The notes beneath the pieces were generated by a model. That model made no database searches. It was not told the DNA's origin and saw only the letters and a program-made list of their open reading frames with translations. Below, one piece after another: positions 37,004-45,404 of a stretch of 64,000 bases of DNA. The position numbers were made by a program, and so were the translations under genes. The stretch comes from Arundinibacter roseus (lineage in GTDB: Bacteria > Bacteroidota > Bacteroidia > Cytophagales > Spirosomataceae), in NCBI RefSeq assembly GCF_004348825.1, contig NZ_SMJU01000002.1:372001-436000 (forward strand), written 5' to 3'. Numbering within the stretch: position 1 is the stretch's first letter; each line of letters begins with the position of its first letter.

Positions 37004-37684
37004 TTATTTTTCAAACATTTCTTCCATGACTTTGCGGGCAACCTTTCCTGCCGAATTAGGATTTTGCCCCGTAATCAGTCGTTCGTCCACTTCGATATAT
37101 TGAATAAAAGGAATCATGCTTTTGGTAAAATGCGCACCATTTTCCCGCAATCGGTCTTCGAGGTAAAAGGGAACTTCCGTCACAAGGCTCACAAGTTTTT
37201 CTTCCATGTTTGAAAAACCCGTCAGGTACTTATCCTGAATTAACAGGCTTCCATCTGAAAGTTTCACATTCAACAGGCCACTCACGCCGTGGCAGGCAGC
37301 GGCTACCATGCCGCCTTTTTCGTAGATATTTCGAGTAATTTTTTGTAATTCACTATTGTCTGGAAAGTCCCACATGGCTCCGTGACCACCCGCAAAGTAG
37401 ATCAGGCGGTAGTCATCGGCGTGTACGTCTGTAGGTTTGAGGGAATTTTCCAGTTTACTACGAAAATCAGGAATTTCGTAGTAAAGCCGGTTTACGTCGT
37501 CTTTCAGATCCATACTTCGCTCGTCAATTGGAATGAGTCCTCCGAGCGGGCTCACAAAATCCATCTGAATTTTACGTTTGTTCAGCACGTGATAAAAGTG
37601 TGTTACCTCGCTGAGCCAAAGCCCGGTTTTTTGCGTTTTGGTCGGGAACGTATCATGATTGGTACAAACGATCAGTGCTTTCAT
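37004..37684 (-). CDS. DJ-1/PfpI family protein (Hsp31-like type)
   Basis: 226 residues, class-1 glutamine amidotransferase-like fold. The nucleophile elbow is AACHGVSG, with FAGGHGAMWDF upstream (Glu/Gly site). The family contains glyoxalase III/chaperone Hsp31 and PfpI peptidases. The gene is convergent with the PHP phosphatase and its stop lies 3 bp past the other stop. Confidence 0.87.
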   Translation of the reverse strand: MKALIVCTNHDTFPTKTQKTGLWLSEVTHFYHVLNKRKIQMDFVSPLGGLIPIDERSMDLKDDVNRLYYEIPDFRSKLENSLKPTDVHADDYRLIYFAGGHGAMWDFPDNSELQKITRNIYEKGGMVAAACHGVSGLLNVKLSDGSLLIQDKYLTGFSNMEEKLVSLVTEVPFYLEDRLRENGAHFTKSMIPFIQYIEVDERLITGQNPNSAGKVARKVMEEMFEK

Positions 37685-38287
37685 GGTTTTTGGGAAAAGG
37701 GTGTTGTTGCGGCTTTTGCGAAAATTAAGGAGATTATGCTTTGGAACAAAACCTCAAACGGATTGGCGCGCTTTTCATGGACTACATATCTGCCATAGGA
37801 AGTATTCATTTACCAATTTTTCATGCATTCAGAATAAGAACAGGAGTATGCTAGTTGCATTTTGAAAGTCCGCCTGTGGAGAATTAGTGGAAGTTCACCA
37901 CGATATAAATAACTGAAACATAGAATGCCACAAGAAAGTCACCACTTTTTGATTTTGTAGAATTGATTCCCGGAAAATTTAACCCCTACGGGTTGTATAT
38001 CCCAATTAAAAACGCCTTAGTCTGCTAAAAATACACGGGAACACGTTTTTTAGTTTTGATTCTTAGCGAACAGAAGAGTTAAGAATAGCTATTCTGTCTC
38101 CGTTTATTTCTGGAAAAGTTTGACAGGAATCTGGGACGTATAAAGTCTAACGTTCAAATTTTTTTCGGCTTTGCTTAAAAATTAGCCCTTTGTCCAGTTC
38201 TTCAAATTCAAAAAAAGGATTTGATAAAGAACAGGTTGCGAAAATGGCTTGCAGGAATTCTATTGTTCACTCTAAACCAAATACCTT
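37685..38287. other. 603-bp intergenic region without gene
   Basis: No credible ORF; stops are frequent in all frames. A small AACCC/GGGTT hairpin sits near 37981-37994. No TAnnTTTG motif with proper spacing was found before the catalase gene. Any promoter is not recognisable by eye. Confidence 0.7.
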
Positions 38288-39238
38288 ATGTTTTATCACG
38301 TAAAGGACTTACAGTATAATGCCCGGGTGTCGAAGCCCGATCCGAAATTTGCCCGTTTGTTGCTCGAACAGTTTGGCGGCAGTAATGGCGAGTTGAAAGC
38401 TGCTATGCAGTATTTTGTGCAGGCTTTTGGCTGCAAAAATCCGTATCCGGATAAGTACGATTTATTAATGGATATTGCCACGGAAGAATTTAGCCACCTG
38501 GAAATCGTGGGAGCAACCATTCAAATGTTGCTCAGCGGGGTCAATGGCGAGCTGAAAAATGCAGCCGAGGAATCGGAGATTATGCAGCTTTTGGATGGAT
38601 CTGCCGCACGCGAAGGTTTCATCCACGAAGCGATGGTAAATCCGCAGTTTGGGGTACTTTCCGGTGGCACACCCACCTTGACGGACAGCAACGGAAATCC
38701 ATGGTCGGCTACGTACGTAACTGCCAACGGTGATCTCACAGTTGATTTGCGCTCAAATATTGCGGCAGAGTCGCGCGCAAAAATTGTGTACGAGTACCTC
38801 ATGAAATTTACGGACGATCCGTATGTGAAAGATACTCTGCGCTTTTTGATGACTCGTGAAGTAGCTCACTTCCAGATGTTTGAGGCAGCTTTGGAAACCA
38901 TTAAACCGAACTTCCCGCCGGGTATTCTGCAAAGTGATCCGCGGCACAGCAATACGTATTACAACTTATCGAGTGGGGCCGAAGCTCGTGGGCCGTGGAA
39001 CGAAGGGAAAAGTACGCAGTTGGGCGAAACCTGGCAATACATAGAAGATCCGCTGTCGTATGTGATGCAGACAAGCGGCCTCACTTCTATTGAACCTGAA
39101 GGTACACCCCGTACGGACAGTTCCGTGGAAAAGATGAATCAGGAACTGAGCGAGTTGCGTAGTCAGGAAGTAAAAAAGGCCACACCAACCGAGGATATGG
39201 AGTGGAGCACCTACGTTAAATCAAATGGAGTCCATTAG
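38288..39238 (+). CDS. Manganese catalase
   Basis: 316 residues, four-helix ferritin-like core. Metal ligands are in GELKAAMQYF, TEEFSHLEIVG, and TREVAHFQMFE; the long C-terminal arm wraps the neighbour subunit. It breaks down hydrogen peroxide with a di-manganese centre in the cytoplasm. First gene of a short plus-strand set with the DsbA-like gene, 15 bp later. Confidence 0.95.
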   Translation: MFYHVKDLQYNARVSKPDPKFARLLLEQFGGSNGELKAAMQYFVQAFGCKNPYPDKYDLLMDIATEEFSHLEIVGATIQMLLSGVNGELKNAAEESEIMQLLDGSAAREGFIHEAMVNPQFGVLSGGTPTLTDSNGNPWSATYVTANGDLTVDLRSNIAAESRAKIVYEYLMKFTDDPYVKDTLRFLMTREVAHFQMFEAALETIKPNFPPGILQSDPRHSNTYYNLSSGAEARGPWNEGKSTQLGETWQYIEDPLSYVMQTSGLTSIEPEGTPRTDSSVEKMNQELSELRSQEVKKATPTEDMEWSTYVKSNGVH

Positions 39239-39253
39239 GAAAATTGATAAGTC

Positions 39254-39955
39254 ATGAACAAACCAGTTAATACTAGCACAGCGGAAAAGCACTCAGATAA
39301 AGTACGTATTGTTTTTTACGCCGATCCGCTGTGCTGCTGGTGTTGGGCCTTTGAGGCCAATTGGAAAAAATTTTGTGTACACTATGAATCCATTTTTGAA
39401 TGGGAATATTGTATGGGAGGTATGATACCCAATTGGACACACTATTCTGATCCGCTCAATATGGTCAGCAAACCTGCCCAAATGGCTCCGATGTGGATGC
39501 AGGCGCAGCAAATCAGCGGACAACCGATTTATGAAGATATTTGGATGGAAGACCCGCCCGAATCTTCGTATCCGGCATGTTTGGCCGTGAAAACCGCCGG
39601 GATGCAATCGATACTTGCAGGCAAAGCTTTGTTTAGTGTGCTTCAGGAGTCGGTTATGATGCGGGGAATTAATATTGCTAAAACCGAAAATATAAGCAGA
39701 ATTGCCCGGCAGCTTTCTGTCCGAAATTCGATACTTAACTATGAATTGTTTGTGGAAGAGTATAATTCACCTGCGAGTCTTGCCGCCTTTCGCACCGATT
39801 TGCAGCAGGTTAAATTACATCAAATTGGTCGTTTCCCCACTCTGACGATGACCCGTCCCGGCAGGCCCGGTGTGATGATTACCGGCTATCGGCCCTTTGA
39901 AGTTTTGATCGAAGCTTTTTTTCAAATGGCACCTGAATGTCAGTCGGCCTCCTGA
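39254..39955 (+). CDS. DsbA-family thioredoxin-like protein
   Basis: 233 residues. FYADPLCCWCW shows the active-site CxxC (C27 and C30, with an extra C28). cis-Pro is in IGRFPTL. No signal peptide, so a cytoplasmic oxidoreductase of the FrnE/ClpXP-adaptor SpxH (YjbH)-like group is likely. It follows Mn catalase by 15 bp and probably belongs to the same peroxide/thiol-stress operon. Confidence 0.85.
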   Translation: MNKPVNTSTAEKHSDKVRIVFYADPLCCWCWAFEANWKKFCVHYESIFEWEYCMGGMIPNWTHYSDPLNMVSKPAQMAPMWMQAQQISGQPIYEDIWMEDPPESSYPACLAVKTAGMQSILAGKALFSVLQESVMMRGINIAKTENISRIARQLSVRNSILNYELFVEEYNSPASLAAFRTDLQQVKLHQIGRFPTLTMTRPGRPGVMITGYRPFEVLIEAFFQMAPECQSAS

Positions 39956-40043
39956 AAAAATGGTGATTACTCAGGCACGGTTTTAGTCTATTTCTAAAAA
40001 GAGCAGACATTGTTCCACAATCCTAAATGAGGAGGTAAAAACA

Positions 40044-40100
40044 ATGAGTTTCAGAACAGGCAGAAGGCTATGTCTAATGTCTGTTGTAACCATCAACTAA
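40044..40100 (+). CDS. Possible 18-residue leader peptide with strong Shine-Dalgarno
   Basis: ATGAGGAGGT lies 8 nt upstream of an ATG at 40044, a near-perfect SD, which is rare in this phylum. The ORF encodes 18 residues (MSFRTGRRLCLMSVVTIN), basic at the start. It ends 12 nt before the next gene. Could be a leader peptide or a chance match. Confidence 0.3.
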   Translation: MSFRTGRRLCLMSVVTIN

Positions 40101-40112
40101 CTGTCAATTCAT

Positions 40113-40496
40113 ATGGAATCAACCACAAATCATCATCCGGGCCGTTCAGCTGAGCGCCCAACGTACATGACCACGTTGTCGAGTGTTTTGGAACAACTAC
40201 GAATCAAAAAACTGGATAATGAATGGAAATGGACTGCCGAGGGATTTACTCTGGGAAAGGGGAAAAACTATCAGCCCGAAGATCTTACAATTATCAAGGT
40301 GTACCGGTTTGAAGGAGAATCGGATCCGGCAGATTCGTCGATTCTGTACATTATTGAAGCCAAAGATCAGTCAGTCGGGTATAGCCTTGATATGTACGGT
40401 TTATACAGCAATCATGATGGAGAGCAGGGATACGATAGCTTTATCCGGCAGATAAAGGTAGATCAGCGGGATGAACAGATTATATTTTCAGACTAG
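40113..40496 (+). CDS. Conserved small hypothetical protein
   Basis: 127 residues, soluble, acidic. The core TLSSVLEQLRIKKLDN ... VYRFEGESDPADSSILYIIEAKDQSVGYSLDMYG resembles a roughly 100-residue family widespread in Bacteroidota that some databases mislabel as phosphoribosylpyrophosphate synthetase; there is no PRPP-synthetase motif here. An in-frame ATG at 40167 would give a shorter protein that fits the family length better. Function unknown; it lies in the Mn-catalase set, followed by a strong terminator. Confidence 0.7.
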   Translation: MESTTNHHPGRSAERPTYMTTLSSVLEQLRIKKLDNEWKWTAEGFTLGKGKNYQPEDLTIIKVYRFEGESDPADSSILYIIEAKDQSVGYSLDMYGLYSNHDGEQGYDSFIRQIKVDQRDEQIIFSD

Positions 40497-40560
40497 GAAA
40501 AGCAATCTGAAAGTCTTAATAATATAGATCATTTGATCAACCATGATTTTCAGTTTCAGC

Positions 40561-40608
40561 AAAAAAAGGCGATGTATTCTCAGTTTATGAAAATACATCG
40601 CCTTTTTT
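40561..40608. terminator. Bidirectional terminator
   Basis: 17-bp stem (40562-40578 / 40592-40608), A-run on the left, T-run on the right, 13-nt loop. It ends the catalase set and the converging iron-sulfur gene. Confidence 0.85.
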
Positions 40609-40682
40609 CTATTAAGTAAATTGTGTAAAATTATGTAGCTTTTTTTCTACAAAAATTTGATTCCACAAGTTTCCTAATCAAA

Positions 40683-42227
40683 CTATCCAATTTTCGGCAT
40701 TTCATTTCCTGTCATCAATTCGGGTGCAATCATAACGCGGGAATTCGGATCGGCATTTTCAAGGTTGAGTACACCTCTTGGGCAAACTGAGGAGCAAATC
40801 CCGCACCCTACACAGGACGAACGAACAATATCCTGTCCGCGCTGCGCGTACCACCGCACATCAATACCCATTTCACAATAAGTAGAGCAGTTGCCGCAGG
40901 AAATACATTGACCGCCATTGGTTGTAATCCGAAAGCGAGATTTAAATCGCTGAACAAGACCAAGATACGCCGCTAACGGACACCCAAAGCGGCACCACAC
41001 CCGATTGCCCATCAGCGGGTAAAAGCCTGTGCCGACAACACCCGAAAACAACGCTCCGATCCAAAATCCGTAGGCCGAGCGTACGGTGTAACTATCGATT
41101 GGCCCAACGTTGGACTGTCCGGTAAAGTACGTATACAGCACAAAAGCCGTCATCACTATCGCAAATACCAATACGCCGTGTACCATGTAACGTTCTATTT
41201 TCCAGGATTTTAATGATTTGTCGGAGAGCTGACGATACGGATCGCCGAGCGTTTCGGCCAGGCCGCCGCAGCCGCAAACCCAGGAACAATACCAGCGTTT
41301 CCCAAAAAAATAGGAGAAAATCGGAACCGCAATCACGATCAGGGCAATGCCCCACCCAAGCATAAACAAACCCAAAGTGCCGTTACTGATGAGCGTGTTT
41401 AGATTAAATTCAAAGAAAAAATCGTAGTCGAGCGGCCAGATATTTTTGAAATCGTAGTAGGGCTGATTCAGGCGGATTAGTATTTCTGGAATCAGAAAGG
41501 CAAAGGAAGTCTGGAAAAACATCACCGACAACGAGCGGAGCATTTGGTAAGGCGAATGACGGTATTTTATCAACATTCGGATGCCCATAATGACAACGGC
41601 CAATGTATATAAAAACCCATATAGAAACCACTGCGAAGCCGGATTGCCGCTAAGTGCCTGACTCAGCGGATCGACGAGGATGATCCAGTTGACGACGTAT
41701 TCGGGATAGAAGTACAGCGCGATGTAAAATAGAATTAAAAATGACCCGAGAACTATGCCAATCCAGCCGCGCGAGGTGGCCGGGCTGTGATAAATATGAT
41801 CGTTTTTGATGCCGGGATGCTTGCGTCGATTGGGTAAAATGTACAGAAAAGCTCCCAAAATAGCCAAACCAAAGCTCAGCCAAAACCACAAACCCGTTTG
41901 TTGAATGATCGTTCCCTGTGAGGAGGCCTTGGCAACGGGCAGCGAATAATTATCGTAGATAACCTGATCGTATTTTTGGGCCGATCTAAATTCCTCATTC
42001 AGCGTTTCTACTTCGGCCCGAAAGGCGTTGCCAAAACCAAAAGCCGTGGAGTAAGTTTGCCCGATTATGTTCTGCACTCGTGGCCGAATCAGTTCATAAT
42101 GCTCCGGTTTCAGGTTTTCTTTCAGGGCATTTTCCGTAAGCACAAATTGCCCCAGGCTAAGCGTCACAATCCAGACCGCAAAACCAGTCAGAAATAGCCC
42201 AAGTCCAATTTTTTGTATCGTTTGCAT
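40683..42227 (-). CDS. Membrane 4Fe-4S protein (NapH/NosR/YccM-like polyferredoxin)
   Basis: 514 residues, at least six membrane helices. Two membrane-edge motifs, YCSWVCGC and WCRFGCP, precede two [4Fe-4S] ferredoxin sites: C441-C444-C447-C451 and C472-C475-C478-C482. Such proteins pass electrons across or along the inner membrane. The FAD/NADH oxidoreductase gene upstream ends 55 bp away and could feed it. Acceptor unknown: no nitrous oxide or nitrate reductase gene is near. Confidence 0.85.
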   Translation of the reverse strand: MQTIQKIGLGLFLTGFAVWIVTLSLGQFVLTENALKENLKPEHYELIRPRVQNIIGQTYSTAFGFGNAFRAEVETLNEEFRSAQKYDQVIYDNYSLPVAKASSQGTIIQQTGLWFWLSFGLAILGAFLYILPNRRKHPGIKNDHIYHSPATSRGWIGIVLGSFLILFYIALYFYPEYVVNWIILVDPLSQALSGNPASQWFLYGFLYTLAVVIMGIRMLIKYRHSPYQMLRSLSVMFFQTSFAFLIPEILIRLNQPYYDFKNIWPLDYDFFFEFNLNTLISNGTLGLFMLGWGIALIVIAVPIFSYFFGKRWYCSWVCGCGGLAETLGDPYRQLSDKSLKSWKIERYMVHGVLVFAIVMTAFVLYTYFTGQSNVGPIDSYTVRSAYGFWIGALFSGVVGTGFYPLMGNRVWCRFGCPLAAYLGLVQRFKSRFRITTNGGQCISCGNCSTYCEMGIDVRWYAQRGQDIVRSSCVGCGICSSVCPRGVLNLENADPNSRVMIAPELMTGNEMPKIG

Positions 42228-42281
42228 AAATTTTCTGGTAAAAAATAAATGGATGAATCTGCTGATAGAAGGCTGTAAATT

Positions 42282-43616
42282 TCAGGAGAAGAGTTTTTCC
42301 CAAAAGTTTGGCTGACGCACCTGCGTGATGGGCGTCGTCGGGTGTTTTTCGTTGTAATCAGCCACAATTTCGGGTTCATAGCGCCGAAAAAATTCTGGAT
42401 CAAAATGCGCTTCATGTAGCTGAGCGAGCACCTGTTGAATTGGTTTTTTTTCCTTAATCCAGCGGTCAAATACCTCATGACGCAATCGGATTCCAAAACC
42501 GTTTACGCCCGTAAGTGCCTGATTATCTTTTCTAAAATTTAAACGAAGAGCCACCTGTTTTTCTTTATTTTCCCAATAAAATGTGTCGCACTCTTCCGGC
42601 AATCGGGCTGGAACCTGTCCGTAGGTTTGGTACTCAATGGCAAAAAATTTGGCGGAATTAAAAAATACACCGGGCTGATAGGCCGTTCGTTCGCCACAGA
42701 TTGTACGGGCTACGGTTTCGCCCATAATCCTTCCTGTGTACCATATTTGCTCCACTGATTTGCGGTCCTGTTGAGGCGTTCGGTGCTGCACGCAATCGCC
42801 GATTGCGTACACATCGGGCAGATTCGTTTCCAGAAATTCATTAACCAAAATTCCCCGGTCCGTTTCCAGTTTTGTGTCTTTCAGCAACGACAGGTTGGGA
42901 TGAACACCAACTGCGAGGCCCACAAACTGACATTCAATTTGTTCGTTAGTTGTGGTCTTTATGGCTTTTACCCGGCCGTTTTCATCCGGAATAATTTCAG
43001 CCAATTCAGTTGAAAGTCGAAGTTTCACGCCATGTTCTTCAATATGTCGCCCAATCAAAGCTGATTCTTCTTCGGGTAACACATTGTTCCAGTAGCTTTT
43101 TTCCCGTACCAGAAACGTCACGGGAATGTTTCGGGTCAGCAGCATTTCGGCCATTTCAATTCCGATGAGTCCGCCACCTACAATTACTGCGGACGTCACG
43201 GCGGCGGTGTTTGCTTCCATCAATTCCAGATCCTGATAGCTATACAGGCCCTGCACGCCGGCAAGTTCCTGTCCCGGCCAGCCAAAGCGATTGATTGATG
43301 ATCCAACGGCCAAAATCAATTGATCGTACTGCATGGTTTCGGGTGTCTCGAAATGCAGGGTTTTTGTGTCAAAATCAATGGTTTTTACCCACGCTTTTTT
43401 CAATTCAATCCGGTTTTTTGCCCAGAAAAAATCCTCGTAAGGTTTGGTATGCTGGTATTTCATGTGGCCCATGTAGATATACATGAGGGCGGTTCGGGAA
43501 AAAAAGTGTTCGGTTTCGCCCGAAATAACCGTGATTCGGAAATCACTATGCTTGCGGATGTGGCGCGCGGCGGTAATACCGCTAATGCCATTGCCGAGAA
43601 TGACTATATGTTTCAT
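42282..43616 (-). CDS. NAD(P)/FAD-dependent oxidoreductase (NirB/rubredoxin-reductase type)
   Basis: 444 residues. First dinucleotide motif GNGISG at 8-13, second GGGLIGIEMAEML, and DVYAIGDCVQH late. The conserved SRTALMYIYMG segment near 40 is like the N-terminal domain of nitrite reductase large-subunit reductases. It takes electrons from NADH; the iron-sulfur protein next to it is the likely partner. An OsmC gene precedes it by 48 bp. Confidence 0.86.
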   Translation of the reverse strand: MKHIVILGNGISGITAARHIRKHSDFRITVISGETEHFFSRTALMYIYMGHMKYQHTKPYEDFFWAKNRIELKKAWVKTIDFDTKTLHFETPETMQYDQLILAVGSSINRFGWPGQELAGVQGLYSYQDLELMEANTAAVTSAVIVGGGLIGIEMAEMLLTRNIPVTFLVREKSYWNNVLPEEESALIGRHIEEHGVKLRLSTELAEIIPDENGRVKAIKTTTNEQIECQFVGLAVGVHPNLSLLKDTKLETDRGILVNEFLETNLPDVYAIGDCVQHRTPQQDRKSVEQIWYTGRIMGETVARTICGERTAYQPGVFFNSAKFFAIEYQTYGQVPARLPEECDTFYWENKEKQVALRLNFRKDNQALTGVNGFGIRLRHEVFDRWIKEKKPIQQVLAQLHEAHFDPEFFRRYEPEIVADYNEKHPTTPITQVRQPNFWEKLFS

Positions 43617-43664
43617 GAGACGGATTCCGTGAAGATTCGAGTCGGGTTTTTTTAGTACATACGG

Positions 43665-44063
43665 TTATTTTACCAGCGTAGTTTCAATCTGAATAGGATT
43701 GGCTAATAACTGATGTACCGGGCAGGCGTTTGCAATTTGCAGCAGGCGCTCGTGTTGCTGTGCTGTTATAGCACCTTTGATATGAATGGAGCGGGCAATT
43801 ACGGGCGTCTGATTTTTCTCGGTAGTCAGCGTTAGTTGTACGTCCACGTCGTCCAATTGCCAGCCTTTACGTTGGGCATACATTTTCATAGTAATGCTCG
43901 TGCAGGCTCCTAAACTGGCCAAAACCAACTCGTAAGGCGTAAGCCCCAGATCTTTACCTCCCAGTTCCTCCGGTTCGTCGGCCAGAATTTCATGTTGCCG
44001 GGCCTGCAACGAAACCAGATAATCTTCCTGCCCCAATATGGCAAGCAGCGATGGTATACTCAT
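43665..44063 (-). CDS. OsmC family protein
   Basis: 132 residues. Two catalytic Cys of the OsmC/Ohr peroxidase fold are seen: SLGACTSITMKMYA near 52 and IANACPVHQLL near 113. Acts on organic peroxides or as a thiol-stress protein. It is the first gene of the minus-strand set OsmC, FAD oxidoreductase, iron-sulfur protein. Confidence 0.9.
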   Translation of the reverse strand: MSIPSLLAILGQEDYLVSLQARQHEILADEPEELGGKDLGLTPYELVLASLGACTSITMKMYAQRKGWQLDDVDVQLTLTTEKNQTPVIARSIHIKGAITAQQHERLLQIANACPVHQLLANPIQIETTLVK

Positions 44064-44192
44064 TAGAAATCAGGATTGAATAAAGGTTGAAATGTACTTA
44101 TTTTAACTCGTTGATACAATGTATCTGGTTTCAGCTTTTGCCAGTAAGCTTACTTTTTTGGACTATTTTCAAACCAAATTTCCCGACCAAAT

Positions 44193-45221
44193 TCAGTCGT
44201 CTGAATCATCACTCATTAAGTAAACGAGCGGTTGGGTATGCACAGACAATTTGAACAAAACCCGAATGATGGCCGTCAGCGGAATGGCTATAATCGCTCC
44301 TCCCAGGCCCCAAATGGTACTAAATACGATGATTGACACAATACTGAAAAACGGATTTAACTGAACAGAATCGCCAACAACAAAGGGTGAAAGTACGTAG
44401 TTTTCGAGCAACTGAGCGACAATCATCACCCCGGCCACAATAAAAAAACTAGACGGTTCGCCCGAAACAACGGCAAGGAGCGCGGCCAATCCACCACCAA
44501 TAACATTTCCGACATAGGGCAAAAAAGAAAAAAGAGCAGCCAGAATCGCAAGCAAAATGCTGTATTTAACGCCCCCAATTGAAAACCCGATAGCGTACAC
44601 TATGGCGAGGGCCGTAATGACTTTTAACATGCCCCACACGTAGCTGCTTGCAGTTTTGCATACCTCCGCCATCATTTTATTCACCGGACCTTTTTTATGA
44701 TCAGGGCTGACCATCAATAGAAATTTTTTGACCCGATGACGTTGGGAAAGCAACAAAACTACATACACAAATACCAACAAAAAATTGGCTAATGTGGAGG
44801 TAAAACTACCGAAAAAACCTGCTGCCTGACTACTCAATTTAGATACAGAATCCTTTGCTTTGCTGATTTGCTTGTCAGGAGAAACACCCGTTTGTTCGGC
44901 TACATATTCCTGAGCCTGCGTCAGCATTTTTTCAGATCTTTCCTGAATTTGCGGCCAATCCTGCGAAACGAGACTTACCTGATACCAAAGCAAGCCTGCC
45001 AACCCTACAAAAAAAAGAACCAATAAAAATGTACTCGCGGCTACGGCCAGGCTTTTCCTGAATCCTTTGGCCATAAGCCAATCCATGACCGGGTTCAGGA
45101 CAAGGGCGAGAATGACGCCGATGCAAAAAGTAACTAAAAAAGCTTTTCCCAGATAAAGCGCTGCCGGAATTCCGACCATGATTATGATGCCGCGAGAAAA
45201 GATCGTAAGTTTTTCCTTCAT
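44193..45221 (-). CDS. AI-2E family transporter (PerM-like permease)
   Basis: 342 residues, about eight membrane helices and a central soluble loop with coiled-coil character (SEKMLTQAQEYVAEQ). Conserved ends LPYVGNVIGGG and LGGAIIAIPLTAIIRV fit the family. Members export or exchange autoinducer-2 or act as sodium/proton antiporters; no specific role can be given. Confidence 0.88.
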   Translation of the reverse strand: MKEKLTIFSRGIIIMVGIPAALYLGKAFLVTFCIGVILALVLNPVMDWLMAKGFRKSLAVAASTFLLVLFFVGLAGLLWYQVSLVSQDWPQIQERSEKMLTQAQEYVAEQTGVSPDKQISKAKDSVSKLSSQAAGFFGSFTSTLANFLLVFVYVVLLLSQRHRVKKFLLMVSPDHKKGPVNKMMAEVCKTASSYVWGMLKVITALAIVYAIGFSIGGVKYSILLAILAALFSFLPYVGNVIGGGLAALLAVVSGEPSSFFIVAGVMIVAQLLENYVLSPFVVGDSVQLNPFFSIVSIIVFSTIWGLGGAIIAIPLTAIIRVLFKLSVHTQPLVYLMSDDSDD

Positions 45222-45404
45222 AGTGTAGGTGCTAAGATGTATCAGCAGACCCTTAAAAAGAATATACCAGCAGAATTGAAGCGGCAGTTGTCGCCACCAA
45301 AGAGGTTTATTGTTCAGGAAATTTTGTATTGATTTCGGCTATGTGTTTATTGCCAATTAATTGAATTTTTTTACGTAATTCGAGGATATTTTTTAATTTA
45401 TTTT

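Noticed and set aside
37382-37798. 138-aa ORF antisense to the DJ-1 gene
   Set aside because: Shadow of a supported gene; the part outside it is featureless.
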